Source of the DNA: Streptomyces sp. CT34
GTDB lineage: Bacteria > Actinomycetota > Actinomycetes > Streptomycetales > Streptomycetaceae
DNA length: 42,498 nucleotides
Direction: 5' to 3'
NCBI RefSeq assembly: GCF_000805335.1
Contig: NZ_KN708638.1
Location: forward strand, 5,508,603-5,551,100
In this document: positions 1-7,729 of the stretch, in pieces
Layout of the letters: each line of letters starts with the position of its first letter
Numbering within the stretch: position 1 is the first letter of the stretch
The notes under the pieces: generated by a model
Told to the model about the DNA's origin: nothing
Seen by the model: only the letters and a program-made list of their open reading frames with translations
Databases searched by the model: none
Program-made: the position numbers and the translations under genes

Positions 1-389
1 ATGTCGAGCAGCCCGGCCAGCCGGTCATCGGCGGTGACATAGCCGATGTCCAGCAGCTGGGAGGCCGGCTCCAGGCCCTGGGCCCGCATGTCCTCCGTGT
101 AGGACGTCAGTTGCAGCGCCTGGGAGACCTTGGGCTTGGCGACGAAGGTGCCCTTGCCCTGGATTCGCTCCAGGCGGCCCTCGACGACCAGTTCCTGGAG
201 GGCCTGGCGGACCGTGGTGCGGGAGGTGTCGAACTCGGCGGCGAGGGTGCGCTCGGGCGGGACCGGGGTGCCGGGCGGCAGGGTCTCGGTGATCTCCAGC
301 AAGTGCCGCTTGAGGCGGTAGTACTTGGGCACCCGGGCGGTGCGCGTCGCACCGCCGCCGTTCTCGGCGCTGCCCGCGTCGGTCTCCAT
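1..389 (-). CDS. dasR: GntR/HutC-family regulator DasR, N-terminal part (cut by window edge)
   Basis: Global repressor of N-acetylglucosamine and chitobiose use; in this family glucosamine-6-phosphate releases it from dre operators. About 129 residues are visible from the ATG at 389, preceded by a purine-rich GGAGAGGCGG. The winged helix covers roughly residues 20-90, with the GntR signature PPERTLAAEFDTSRTTVRQAL. The linker and the start of the UTRA effector domain follow (TSYTEDMRAQG) before the sequence runs off the left edge. It is divergent from dasA, and dre sites lie in the shared 242-bp gap. The sequence and neighbourhood match Streptomyces DasR as I know it; the effector-binding half is not visible here. 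Confidence 0.95.
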   Translation of the reverse strand, partial: METDAGSAENGGGATRTARVPKYYRLKRHLLEITETLPPGTPVPPERTLAAEFDTSRTTVRQALQELVVEGRLERIQGKGTFVAKPKVSQALQLTSYTEDMRAQGLEPASQLLDIGYVTADDRLAGLLD

Positions 390-508
390 GACCCGCCTCT
401 CCGACTCCTGTCGTGCTGCCGTCACCGGCTCCTCCGTACGTAGCGGCTCACATCGTGGCACGGGTGGGATGCGGCTGCTCCCGCGCGGGTCCCGGCCCGG
501 CAGATGTC

Positions 509-524
509 GGTCCGGTAACGGACC
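509..524. promoter_or_regulatory. Perfect inverted repeat in the dasR-dasA intergenic region
   Basis: GGTCCG-GTAA-CGGACC is a perfect 6-bp inverted repeat with a 4-bp centre. It lies about 120 bp upstream of the dasR start and well upstream of the dasA dre sites. It does not match the dre consensus, so if it is an operator another protein probably binds it. No function is demonstrated. Confidence 0.35.
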
Positions 525-546
525 TGACAGCGACTCTTATACACCC

Positions 547-552
547 TTGACA
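547..552 (+). promoter_or_regulatory. Candidate -35 hexamer (TTGACA) for dasA
   Basis: A consensus TTGACA lies 80 bp upstream of the dasA start and just upstream of the first dre-like site. The matching -10 is not clear. The position fits a promoter that DasR bound at 558-573 and 582-597 would block. Confidence 0.35.
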
Positions 553-557
553 CCCCA

Positions 558-573
558 AAAGGTCTAGGCCAAG
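558..573. promoter_or_regulatory. DasR operator (dre), upstream copy
   Basis: The core AGGTCTAGGCCA matches 10 of 12 bases of the dre core TGGTCTAGACCA. It is the weaker of two dre-like sites in front of dasA. Two spaced dre copies at dasA would allow cooperative repression. Confidence 0.6.
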
Positions 574-581
574 CTGCGGGC

Positions 582-597
582 ACTGGTCTAAACCATT
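582..597. promoter_or_regulatory. DasR operator (dre), downstream copy
   Basis: ACTGGTCTAAACCATT matches 11 of 12 bases of the dre core TGGTCTAGACCA and also fits the flanking A and T positions. It lies 34 bp upstream of the dasA ATG and is the strongest dre in the window. DasR bound here is expected to repress dasABC(D). Confidence 0.88.
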
Positions 598-631
598 AAA
601 GACCACACCCGTCCTTGAGGGGGAGAACGCA

Positions 632-1894
632 ATGAAGCGTGGACTCATAGCGGCGACGGCGGTCGCGGGAATGCTCATGAGCGTCGCTGCCTGTGGGTCG
701 GGCGGCGGCAACAGCGCGGACGGCTTCAAGGGCCGGAAGCTGACCGTTTGGGTGATGGACGGCTCCAATCCGGCGCAGTGGACCAAGCAGGTCTCCGAGC
801 AGTTCGAGAAGAAGACCGGCGCCACCGTCGAATTCAAGGTCCAGCAGTGGAACGGCATTCAGCAGAAGCTGAGCACCGCCCTTTCCGAGGACACCCCGCC
901 GGACGTCGTGGAGATCGGCAACACCCAGACCGCCGCCTACGCCAAGGCCGGCGCGCTGGCCGACCTCGGCGATCTGAAGAAGGACATCGGCGCGGACTGG
1001 AGCGACGCCTTCAACAAGGCCGCGATGGTCGACGGCAAGCAGTACGCGCTGCCGTGGTACGCCGGCAACCGCGTGGTGATGTACAACAAGAAGATCTGGG
1101 CCCGGGCCGGGATCACGTCGCTGCCCACCACACGCGCCGAACTCTTCAAGGCGTTCGACACCATCAAGCGGAAGACCGATGCCGAACCGCTCTATCTCCC
1201 GGGCCAGAACTGGTACTTCTTCGACGGCCTGACGATCGGCACCGGCGCCGACCTGGTGAAGCAGGTGGGCGGTAAATGGGTGTCCAACCTCGGCGACCCC
1301 AAGGTCGCCAAGGCCATGGACATCTACAAGCAGTACCAGGCGTTCAGCACCGCCCCGAAGAACAAGGACGAGGCCACCCCGCAGCAGGCCGAGATCTTCG
1401 CCAAGGGGAAGACCGGCGCCATCATCGCCATGGGGTACGAGGCCGCCACCGCCATCAAGGCCAACCCGAAGATCAAGGACGACATCGGGTACTTCACCAT
1501 CCCGGGGGAGACCGCCGCCAAGCCCGAGGGGGTTTTCCTCGGCGGTTCCAACTTCGCGGTCGCCGGAATGGGCAAGAACCAGGAACTCGCCAAGGAATTC
1601 CTCAAGGTCGCGCTCTCCAAGGACAATGACGCGCAGATGGTCAGGGAGGCCGGCTGGACGCCCAAGTCCCCGGCGCTGGCCGGCGCCGCCAAGGAGAACC
1701 CGGCCGCCGCGGCTGCCGCACCCGCCGCCGCGAAGTCCGGCGGCACCACCCCGCTGATCCCCCAGTGGGCCGCGGTGGAGAACGTGCCGAACCCGATCAA
1801 GAGCTATATGACCGCCGTCCTCGGCGGCAAGGCCCCGGCGGACGCCGCCAAGGACATCGAGTCCGAGATCAACGCGCGGCTCGCGAAGCAGTAG
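632..1894 (+). CDS. dasA: Chitobiose/GlcNAc-oligomer ABC transporter substrate-binding lipoprotein DasA
   Basis: 420-residue extracytoplasmic binding protein that captures N,N'-diacetylchitobiose for DasBC. It has a lipoprotein signal peptide with lipobox SVAAC (lipidated Cys21), then a SBP_bac_1 fold starting near LTVWVMDGSN. A strong GAGGGGGAG ribosome site precedes the ATG, and two dre sites lie just upstream. An Ala/Pro-rich insert sits near residues 350-370. A hairpin after the stop and a 210-bp gap to dasB suggest that dasA can be transcribed in excess of the permease genes, a common arrangement for binding proteins. The assignment rests on sequence type plus the dasR neighbourhood. Confidence 0.95.
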   Translation: MKRGLIAATAVAGMLMSVAACGSGGGNSADGFKGRKLTVWVMDGSNPAQWTKQVSEQFEKKTGATVEFKVQQWNGIQQKLSTALSEDTPPDVVEIGNTQTAAYAKAGALADLGDLKKDIGADWSDAFNKAAMVDGKQYALPWYAGNRVVMYNKKIWARAGITSLPTTRAELFKAFDTIKRKTDAEPLYLPGQNWYFFDGLTIGTGADLVKQVGGKWVSNLGDPKVAKAMDIYKQYQAFSTAPKNKDEATPQQAEIFAKGKTGAIIAMGYEAATAIKANPKIKDDIGYFTIPGETAAKPEGVFLGGSNFAVAGMGKNQELAKEFLKVALSKDNDAQMVREAGWTPKSPALAGAAKENPAAAAAAPAAAKSGGTTPLIPQWAAVENVPNPIKSYMTAVLGGKAPADAAKDIESEINARLAKQ

Positions 1895-1897
1895 TAG

Positions 1898-1930
1898 CCG
1901 CCCACCGGCCACGGACGGGCCGGGCGGGCG
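1898..1930 (+). terminator. GC-rich hairpin just after dasA (possible attenuator)
   Basis: CCGCCCACCGGCC pairs with GGCCGGGCGGG around a short loop directly after the doubled TAG stop of dasA, with a 2-nt bulge. There is no T-tract. It probably protects the 3' end of dasA mRNA or partly terminates before dasB. Confidence 0.45.
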
Positions 1931-1993
1931 GGCGGCCGGCACCGCGCCGGTATGCGCGCCACACCGCCGTACCCGGGGAACTACGGCCGCAGC

Positions 1994-2090
1994 CACGGGA
2001 ACGACCGCCGTAACCATGGGAACGACCGCCGCGGTTACCGGCACGACCGCCGCCAACCACGGGAACGACCGCCGCATCCACGGCAACGAG
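1994..2090 (+). repeat. Degenerate ~21-bp tandem repeat between dasA and dasB
   Basis: About five imperfect copies of a unit built around CACGGGAACGACCGCCG begin at 1994, 2015, 2039, 2058 and 2079, so unit lengths vary between 19 and 24 bp. The array ends immediately before the dasB ribosome site. It reads through in the dasB frame as a His/Asn/Asp/Arg-rich peptide, but I treat it as non-coding leader. Copy number may vary between strains. Confidence 0.7.
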
Positions 2091-2104
2091 GGGACCAGAC
2101 GCTC

Positions 2105-3076
2105 ATGGCAGTGCAGCTCGACGGCGCGGCGGGCAGGACCGCGCCGCGGACCGGCAAGGGAGGCCCGCCGCCCGCCCGTCGCGGCCGGGCGGCCCGCGGC
2201 GCGCCGTACCTCCTGCTGCTCCCGGCCCTGCTGGCGACCGCGGTCTTCCTCGGCTGGCCGATGGTGCGCAACCTGGTGCTCTCCTTCCAGAACCTCAACA
2301 TGAAGGAGCTGATCCAGCACCTCACCGAGTGGCGCGGCACCGCCAACTACCAGGAAATCCTGGGCAGTTCGCAGTTCTGGCGGGTCACCCTGCGCACCGT
2401 CGTCTTCACCGGCGCCAATGTCGTACTGATCATGGTGTTCGGGACGCTGATCGGGCTGCTGCTCGCCCGGCTCGGCAAGAAGATGCGGCTGGTGCTGTCC
2501 GTCGCGCTGGTGCTGGCCTGGGCGATGCCGGTGATCGCCGCCACCACCGTCTTCCAGTGGCTCTTCGACTCCCGCTACGGCGTCGTCAACTGGGTCCTGG
2601 ACCGGCTCGGCCGGCACTCCATGGCCGGCTACGACTGGGTCGGCACCCAGCTGTCCACCTTCTTCGTCATCACCGTCCTGATCGTCTGGCAGTCGCTGCC
2701 CTTCGTGGCCCTCAACCTCTACGCCGCCACCACGACCATCCCCAAGGAGCTCTACGAGGCGGCCCGGATGGACGGCGCCGGCACCTGGAAGGTCTTCACC
2801 TCCGTCACCTTCCCCTTCCTGCGTCCCTTCTTCCTCGCCACGACATTCCTCGAAGTCATCTGGGTCTTCAAGGCGTTTCCGCAGATCTTCGCCATCAACC
2901 AGGGCGGCCCGGACCGGCTCACCGAGACGCTGCCGATCTACGCCTTCACCGAGGGCGTCGGCAATCTCCACTTCGGGATGGGCGCCGCGATCTCGCTGCT
3001 GACGATCGCCGTGCTGCTGGTCCTGACCGCCTACTACCTGCGCCTGACGCTCAAGCAAGAGGAGGACGCGCTGTGA
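2105..3076 (+). CDS. dasB: Chitobiose ABC transporter permease DasB (MalF type)
   Basis: 323-residue inner-membrane permease forming the channel with DasC. A basic N-terminus is followed by the first membrane helix (APYLLLLPALLATAVFLGWP) and about five more. The EAA loop that contacts the ATPase is at about residues 214-240 (ELYEAARMDGAG). I chose the ATG at 2105 with GAGGGG 11 nt upstream; the frame stays open to 1952, but that stretch is the tandem repeat and not membrane-protein sequence. No ATPase gene is present. In Streptomyces the shared ATPase MsiK is encoded elsewhere and is presumed to energise the system. It overlaps dasC by 4 bp. Confidence 0.92.
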   Translation: MAVQLDGAAGRTAPRTGKGGPPPARRGRAARGAPYLLLLPALLATAVFLGWPMVRNLVLSFQNLNMKELIQHLTEWRGTANYQEILGSSQFWRVTLRTVVFTGANVVLIMVFGTLIGLLLARLGKKMRLVLSVALVLAWAMPVIAATTVFQWLFDSRYGVVNWVLDRLGRHSMAGYDWVGTQLSTFFVITVLIVWQSLPFVALNLYAATTTIPKELYEAARMDGAGTWKVFTSVTFPFLRPFFLATTFLEVIWVFKAFPQIFAINQGGPDRLTETLPIYAFTEGVGNLHFGMGAAISLLTIAVLLVLTAYYLRLTLKQEEDAL

Positions 3077-3903
3077 GGCGCTCGCTCGCCGGCCGGATCT
3101 GGCCCGACGCGACGGCGGTGGTCCTCGCGCTCGGCTTCGTCTTCCCCGTCTACTGGATGGTCAGCACGGCCTTCAAGCCGACCCAGGACATCATCGGCAA
3201 GGACCCCGTGTGGTTCCCGCTCCACGGCACCGTCGAGCACTTCGCGACGGCGGTGAACGCCCCGAACTTCTGGCAGCTGGCCGGGAATTCCGCCATCGTG
3301 ACCGTGCTCGCCGTCGGGCTCTCGCTGCTGATCGCGCTCTGCGGCGCGTTCGCCGTCGCGCGGATGCGCTTCAAGGGCCGCAAGGGAATCCTGCTGACCT
3401 TCATGGTCGCCCAGATGGCACCCTGGGAGGTCATGGTGATCTCGATCTACCTGATCGTCCGGGACGCGGACCTGCTCAACAGCCTGCTGCCGCTCACCTT
3501 CTTCTACATGCTGATGGTGCTGCCCTTCACCCTCCTCACGCTGCGCGGCTATGTCGCCGCGGTGCCCAAGGAGCTGGAGGAGTCCGCGATGGTCGACGGC
3601 TGCTCGCGCCGGCAGGCGTTCGCCAGGGTCGTCCTCCCGCTGCTGGCGCCCGGCCTGATGGCCACCTCCCTCTTCGGCTTCATCACCGCCTGGAACGAGT
3701 TCCCTCTCGTGCTCGTACTCAACAAGGAGCCCGGCGCCGGCACCCTGCCGCTGTGGCTCTCGCAGTTCCAGACCCAGTTCGGCAACGACTGGGGCGCCAC
3801 CATGGCCGCCGCCACGCTCTTCGCCATCCCGATCCTGATCCTCTTCCTGATCCTGCAACGCAAGGCGGTCGGCGGTCTCACCTCCGGCGCAGTGAAGGGA
3901 TAA
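3073..3903 (+). CDS. dasC: Chitobiose ABC transporter permease DasC (MalG type)
   Basis: 276-residue second permease subunit. The GTG start overlaps the dasB stop (GTGA, 3073-3076), and GGAGG at 3061-3065 is its ribosome site, implying translational coupling. Six hydrophobic helices are evident, and the EAA loop lies at about residues 165-190 (ELEESAMVDGCSRRQAF). MalG-type C-terminal features such as the FGFITAWNEFPLVLVL helix are present. It functions with DasA, DasB and an unlinked ATPase. Only 2 bp separate it from dasD, so import and intracellular hydrolysis are co-expressed. Confidence 0.93.
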   Translation: MRRSLAGRIWPDATAVVLALGFVFPVYWMVSTAFKPTQDIIGKDPVWFPLHGTVEHFATAVNAPNFWQLAGNSAIVTVLAVGLSLLIALCGAFAVARMRFKGRKGILLTFMVAQMAPWEVMVISIYLIVRDADLLNSLLPLTFFYMLMVLPFTLLTLRGYVAAVPKELEESAMVDGCSRRQAFARVVLPLLAPGLMATSLFGFITAWNEFPLVLVLNKEPGAGTLPLWLSQFQTQFGNDWGATMAAATLFAIPILILFLILQRKAVGGLTSGAVKG

Positions 3904-3905
3904 CC

Positions 3906-5471
3906 ATGGCCACCGTCATCCGCTCCGCCGACACCCTCACCCGGGACGCCCTCGCCGTCCTCCAGCCCGGCTTCACCGGCACCACCGCCCCCGACTGGGT
4001 GCTGCGCCGCCTCGACGAGGGCCTGGTGTCCGTCGGCCTCTTCGGACGGAACGTGCACAGCCCGGGGCAACTCACCGCACTCACCGGCCGGTTGCGGAGC
4101 AGCCGCGAGGACCTGCTGGTCGCCATCGACGAGGAGGGCGGCGATGTCACCCGCCTCGAAGTGCGCGGCGGCTCCTCCTTCCCCGGCAACCTCGCGCTCG
4201 GCGCCGTCGACGACACCGCGCTGACCCGCGACGTCGCCCACGAACTCGGCCGCCGGCTGGCCGACTGCGGCATCAACCTCAACTGGGCCCCCTCCGCCGA
4301 CGTCAACTCCAACCCCGCCAACCCCGTCATCGGCGTCCGCTCCTTCGGCGCCGACCCGCTGCGCGTCGCCCGGCACACCGCCGCCTACATCGAGGGCCTC
4401 CAGTCCGCCGGCGTCGCCGCCTGCACCAAGCACTTCCCCGGCCACGGCGACACCGCCGTCGACTCGCACCACGACCTGCCGCGCATCACCGCCGACCTGG
4501 ACACCCTTCAGGAACGCGAACTGGTGCCGTTCCGCGCCGCGATCGCCGCCGGCACCCGGGCCGTGATGAGCGCACACATCCTGCTGCCCGCCCTGGACGC
4601 CGAGCACCCGGCCACGCTCAGCCCGGCCGCCCTGCACGGCCTGCTGCGCGCCCCCGCCACCGAAGGCGGCCTCGGCTTCGACGGCCTGATCGTCACCGAC
4701 GGCATGGAGATGCGTGCCATCTCCGCCACCTACGGCATCGAACGCGGCAGCGTCCTGGCCGTCGCGGCCGGCGCCGACGCGATCTGCGTGGGCGGCGGAC
4801 GGGCCGACGAGGACACCGTGCTGCGGCTGCGCGACGCCCTCGTACGGGCGGTGCGCGACGGCGAACTGCCGGAGGAACGGCTCGCCGACGCCGCGGCACG
4901 GGTGCGCGCCCTGGCGCGCTGGACCCGGAGTGCGGGCGCGGGGGAGGGGGCCGCGCCCGCACCCGGTATCGGTCTCACCGCGGCCCGCCGCGCCCTGCGC
5001 CTGACGTCCGTCACCCCCTACGAACCCCTGACCACCCCCGCCTATGTCGCGGCCTTCACCCCCCTCGCCAACATCGCGGTCGGGGACGACACCCCTTGGG
5101 GCGTCGCCGCCGAACTCTCCCGGCTCCTGCCCGGCACCCGGACCGCCACCTACACCGCGGAGGACGCCGCCCGGACCGGCACCGCCGCCCTCGTCGAGGA
5201 CCTGCTCGCCGACGCCGCCGACCGCCCCGTCGTGGCCGTGGTCCGCGACGTCCACCGCCACCCCTGGATGGCCGACGCCCTGCACACCCTGCTGACCGCC
5301 CGCCCTCGCACCGCGGTCATCGAGATGGGCGTCCCCCAGTCCCCACCCCAGGGCACCCCCCACATCGCCACCCACGGCGCCGCCCGGGTCTGCGGCCGGG
5401 CAGCGGCCGAGGCCCTGACGTCCACGCTCCCGCAGTCGACGCCGCCCCCGCATCCGACGGCGCAGCGCTGA
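3906..5471 (+). CDS. dasD: GH3 beta-N-acetylglucosaminidase DasD
   Basis: 521-residue cytoplasmic glycoside hydrolase family 3 enzyme that splits imported chitobiose to N-acetylglucosamine. The NagZ-like signature KHFPGHG is at residues 175-181, followed by the catalytic loop GDTAVDSHHD (general-acid His pair 188-189). The nucleophile region IVTDGME places the catalytic Asp at 265. A C-terminal alpha/beta domain extends to the end, and the last ~25 residues are Pro/Thr/His-rich and probably unstructured. There is no signal peptide. It starts 2 bp after dasC, at the end of the das operon. Confidence 0.9.
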   Translation: MATVIRSADTLTRDALAVLQPGFTGTTAPDWVLRRLDEGLVSVGLFGRNVHSPGQLTALTGRLRSSREDLLVAIDEEGGDVTRLEVRGGSSFPGNLALGAVDDTALTRDVAHELGRRLADCGINLNWAPSADVNSNPANPVIGVRSFGADPLRVARHTAAYIEGLQSAGVAACTKHFPGHGDTAVDSHHDLPRITADLDTLQERELVPFRAAIAAGTRAVMSAHILLPALDAEHPATLSPAALHGLLRAPATEGGLGFDGLIVTDGMEMRAISATYGIERGSVLAVAAGADAICVGGGRADEDTVLRLRDALVRAVRDGELPEERLADAAARVRALARWTRSAGAGEGAAPAPGIGLTAARRALRLTSVTPYEPLTTPAYVAAFTPLANIAVGDDTPWGVAAELSRLLPGTRTATYTAEDAARTGTAALVEDLLADAADRPVVAVVRDVHRHPWMADALHTLLTARPRTAVIEMGVPQSPPQGTPHIATHGAARVCGRAAAEALTSTLPQSTPPPHPTAQR

Positions 5472-5558
5472 GACGGCCGCCTGACCGGCAGCCTGGCCGA
5501 CCGGTCCGGGCAACGGGCCCGGCAGGCCGGCCAATCTGCCGGCCAACTTGACTGGCGG

Positions 5559-5586
5559 CCCGGCCAACTTGGCCGGGCGCCCGGCC
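5559..5586. terminator. Overlapping palindromes, bidirectional terminator for dasD and nagB
   Basis: CCCGGCCAA-C-TTGGCCGGG (5559-5577) is a perfect 9-bp stem. It overlaps the perfect palindrome GGCCGGGCGCCCGGCC (5571-5586), so two mutually exclusive hairpins can form. The location between convergent genes fits transcription termination; no T-run is present, as is usual in Streptomyces. Confidence 0.6.
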
Positions 5587-5588
5587 AC

Positions 5589-5628
5589 GACGCCGACGCG
5601 GTGTGCGAGACGCCGACGCGGTGTGCGA
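5589..5628. repeat. Perfect 20-bp tandem duplication
   Basis: GACGCCGACGCGGTGTGCGA occurs twice back to back with no mismatch (5589-5608 and 5609-5628). It is non-coding, immediately beyond the dasD/nagB palindromes. It looks like a recent slippage or duplication event. Confidence 0.9.
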
Positions 5629-5880
5629 CATGGCCGGCGTGATCGGCGGCCCGGCCGGGCGCCCCCGGCCGGGCGCGCCGACCGTGCCCCCCGGCGGACC
5701 GGTACGGCAGTACGGCACCCCGGCCGCGGACCGGTACGCCGTCCCCGGACACGGCCCGCCGGCGCAGCCCGCCCGGCCCCCGCTCTCCGCCACCCCAGCT
5801 CTCAGCCCCGGCTCTCCGCCCCCCCCAGCCGGTACGGCCGCGCCCCTGGGGCCCGACGGCCCTATCGCCCTACAGCCCCT

Positions 5881-6663
5881 CTACAGCCCCTGCCACTTCG
5901 GCTTGGCCGCGTATGTCGCGCGGAAGTACTCGCCGAGCTTCAGCTTGGACGCCGCCGCCTCGTCGACGACCACCGTCGCATGCGGGTGGAGCTGGAGCGC
6001 CGAGGCGGGGACCAGCGCGGCCACCGGGCCCTCGACGCACTGGGCGACGGCGTCCGCCTTGCCCTCGCCCGTGGCGAGCAGCACCAGATGCCGCGCCTCC
6101 AGGATGGTGCCGATGCCCTGGGTGATGACATGGTGCGGCACCTCGTCGAGGCTGTCGAAGAAGCGGGCGTTGTCCTCCCGGGTCTGCTGGGTCAGGGTCT
6201 TGATGCGGGTACGCGAAGCGAGCGACGAACACGGCTCGTTGAAGCCGATGTGCCCGTCGGTGCCGATGCCGAGCAGCTGGAGGTCCACACCGCCGGCCTC
6301 GCTCAGCGCCTTGTCGTACGCCTCGCACGCGGCCTGGACGTCCTCGGCCGTGCCGTCGGGGCCCATGAACGCGGCCTCGTCGAGCCCGAGCGGCTCCACC
6401 ACCTCGCGCAGCACCACCGAACGGTACGACTCCGGATGCCCGGCCGGCAGGCCCACATACTCGTCGAGCTGGCAGATCCGCGTCCGCGAGGCGTCCACCT
6501 CGCCGGCCCGGACCTTCGCGGCCAGCGCCTCGTAGATGGGCAACGGGGTCGAGCCGGTGGCCACGCCGAGCAGCGCGTCGGGCTTGCGGCGCATCAGGGT
6601 GGCGATGGCCTCCGCGATGAGCTCGCCGCCTGCCGCGGCATTCGGGACGATGACAACTTCCAC
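5881..6663 (-). CDS. nagB: Glucosamine-6-phosphate deaminase NagB
   Basis: 260-residue cytosolic enzyme converting glucosamine-6-phosphate to fructose-6-phosphate plus ammonia, the step that links amino-sugar import to glycolysis. The phosphate loop GVATGSTP is at residues 33-40, LDEYVG has the enolisation base Asp67, and GTDGHIGFNEP carries Asp136, His138 and Glu143, the expected active-site set. I chose the GTG at 6663, because the family begins with a strand like MEVVIVPNAAAGG; the open frame upstream lacks homology. A dre at 6695-6710 places it under DasR control. Its substrate is also the ligand that inactivates DasR, so the enzyme should feed back on the regulon. Confidence 0.96.
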   Translation of the reverse strand: MEVVIVPNAAAGGELIAEAIATLMRRKPDALLGVATGSTPLPIYEALAAKVRAGEVDASRTRICQLDEYVGLPAGHPESYRSVVLREVVEPLGLDEAAFMGPDGTAEDVQAACEAYDKALSEAGGVDLQLLGIGTDGHIGFNEPCSSLASRTRIKTLTQQTREDNARFFDSLDEVPHHVITQGIGTILEARHLVLLATGEGKADAVAQCVEGPVAALVPASALQLHPHATVVVDEAAASKLKLGEYFRATYAAKPKWQGL

Positions 6664-6684
6664 GCTTGGCCTGCCGTTCTGGAG

Positions 6685-6700
6685 AGTGGTCTCATGTGGT
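6685..6700. promoter_or_regulatory. Partial dre-like half-site upstream of nagB
   Basis: AGTGGTCTCATGTGGT keeps the left half TGGTCT of the dre core but the right half is degenerate. It overlaps the better dre at 6695-6710. It may be a weak auxiliary DasR contact or chance. Confidence 0.3.
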
Positions 6701-6710
6701 ATAGACCAAT
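6695..6710. promoter_or_regulatory. DasR operator (dre) upstream of nagB
   Basis: The core TGGTATAGACCA (6697-6708) matches 11 of 12 bases of TGGTCTAGACCA and lies about 34 bp upstream of the nagB GTG. Together with the dasA dre sites it places import, hydrolysis and deamination under one repressor. Confidence 0.82.
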
Positions 6711-6876
6711 CTAGCAGAGGTGGGCACACCTGACCCGCCGGCGCGGCTGAACGAATCGGCACGAACAGCCGTCCGCCTTCCGTCGCCCCGGTGGCCTGTC
6801 CGCCGCCCCGACGGCCGTCCGGACATCGGCCCGTCTGCCGCTCGGCGTCAGCCCCTCCTTTCCTCGCTGTCACCCC

Positions 6877-7650
6877 TCACAGCAGCGCGCCGCCCGTGGC
6901 ATCGATCCACTGGCCCGTCACCCACCGGCTGTCGTTCGAGGCCAGGAAGGCCACGACGTCGCCGATGTCGGTGGCGTCCGCGACCCGGCCCAGCGGGGAT
7001 ATCGCCCCGGTCGCCGCACGCGCTGCCTCGCTCCCCTCGCCGCGCAGCCAGGCGGCGTTCATGTCCGTGTCGGTCGCCCCGGGGGCCACGGCGTTGACCG
7101 TGATCCCGCGCGGGCCGAGATCCTTCGCCAGGGTCCGGGTGAAGACATCGAGCGCGCCCTTGGTCATCGCATAGGCGATCAGCTCGGGTTTGGCCGCGCC
7201 GTGCGTCAGCCCCGTCGAGGTGTTGATGATCCGTCCGCCGTCCCGCAGCCGGCTCAGCCCCAACTGCGTGACGAAGAACGGCGCCTTGGTGTTGACCGCG
7301 AAGAGCTGGTCGTAGTCCTCCTCCGTCACCGTGGCGATCCTCTTGAGTGTCCCGTCCACCGCCTTGTTGATCCCGGCGTTGTTGACCAGGATGTCCAGCC
7401 CCTCGGCCTGTGCGTCGAACGCCGCCCACAGCGCCTCGGCGTCCCCCGGCACCCCCAACTCGGCGCGGACCGTGAACGCCTGGCCGCCGGCCGCCTCGAT
7501 CGCCGCGGCCGTCTCCTTGGCCGCCGCCTCGTCGCGGCCGTAGTGCACGCCGACCCGTGCGCCGTCCCTCCCCAGCCGCTCCGAAATGGCCCGGCCGATC
7601 CCCCTGCTGCCGCCCGTCACCAGTGCCGTCTTGCCGTCGAGCGCACCCAT
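6877..7650 (-). CDS. SDR-family oxidoreductase (FabG-like)
   Basis: 257-residue classical short-chain dehydrogenase/reductase. The Rossmann cofactor motif TGGSRGIG is at residues 12-19, NNAG at 90-93, and the catalytic set is Ser145 (NTSTG), Tyr160 and Lys164 (YAMTK). The acidic/basic pattern after beta-2 (HYGRDEAA) suggests NADP(H), but this is weak. The substrate is unknown; it resembles 3-oxoacyl-ACP reductases and glucose dehydrogenase-like enzymes. It is transcribed divergently from a TetR gene with an inverted repeat between them, so it is the likely target of that regulator. GGGGAGGGG precedes the ATG. Confidence 0.9.
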   Translation of the reverse strand: MGALDGKTALVTGGSRGIGRAISERLGRDGARVGVHYGRDEAAAKETAAAIEAAGGQAFTVRAELGVPGDAEALWAAFDAQAEGLDILVNNAGINKAVDGTLKRIATVTEEDYDQLFAVNTKAPFFVTQLGLSRLRDGGRIINTSTGLTHGAAKPELIAYAMTKGALDVFTRTLAKDLGPRGITVNAVAPGATDTDMNAAWLRGEGSEAARAATGAISPLGRVADATDIGDVVAFLASNDSRWVTGQWIDATGGALL

Positions 7651-7729
7651 GGCAGTGCCCCTCCCCTTCGTTCGCGCGTCCGCACGGCTGATCCCCGCGC
7701 ACGCTTGATCGCGTCACGAGCTCTTTCTG

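Larger units (their letters stand above)
5472..5880. other. dasD-nagB convergent intergenic region (no gene)
   Basis: 409 bp between the two convergent stops. It holds CCGGCCAA-rich repeats, nested palindromes (5559-5586), a perfect 20-bp tandem duplication (5589-5628) and pyrimidine-rich tracts near 5810-5890. Open frames crossing it have low-complexity Pro/Arg/Gly translations with no recognisable domain. I see no gene. Confidence 0.7.

Noticed and set aside
1994..2090. CRISPR array
   Set aside because: The repeats are contiguous and degenerate with no spacers of regular length, so it is a plain tandem repeat.
1952..2104. N-terminal extension of DasB
   Set aside because: The frame is open, but it consists of the tandem repeat and gives a low-complexity peptide; GAGGGG precedes the ATG at 2105.
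596..3058. Very long open frame on the minus strand across dasA and dasB
   Set aside because: It is antisense to two clear genes, its translation is Gly/Val/Arg/Asp-rich with no domain, and it follows from the high GC at codon third positions.
3549..5588. Long minus-strand open frame across dasC and dasD
   Set aside because: Gly-rich antisense shadow with no recognisable domain; the plus-strand reading gives DasC and DasD.
6664..6873. N-terminal extension of NagB
   Set aside because: It would include the dre operator as coding sequence and does not resemble the family; the GTG at 6663 starts the typical MEVVIVPNAA.
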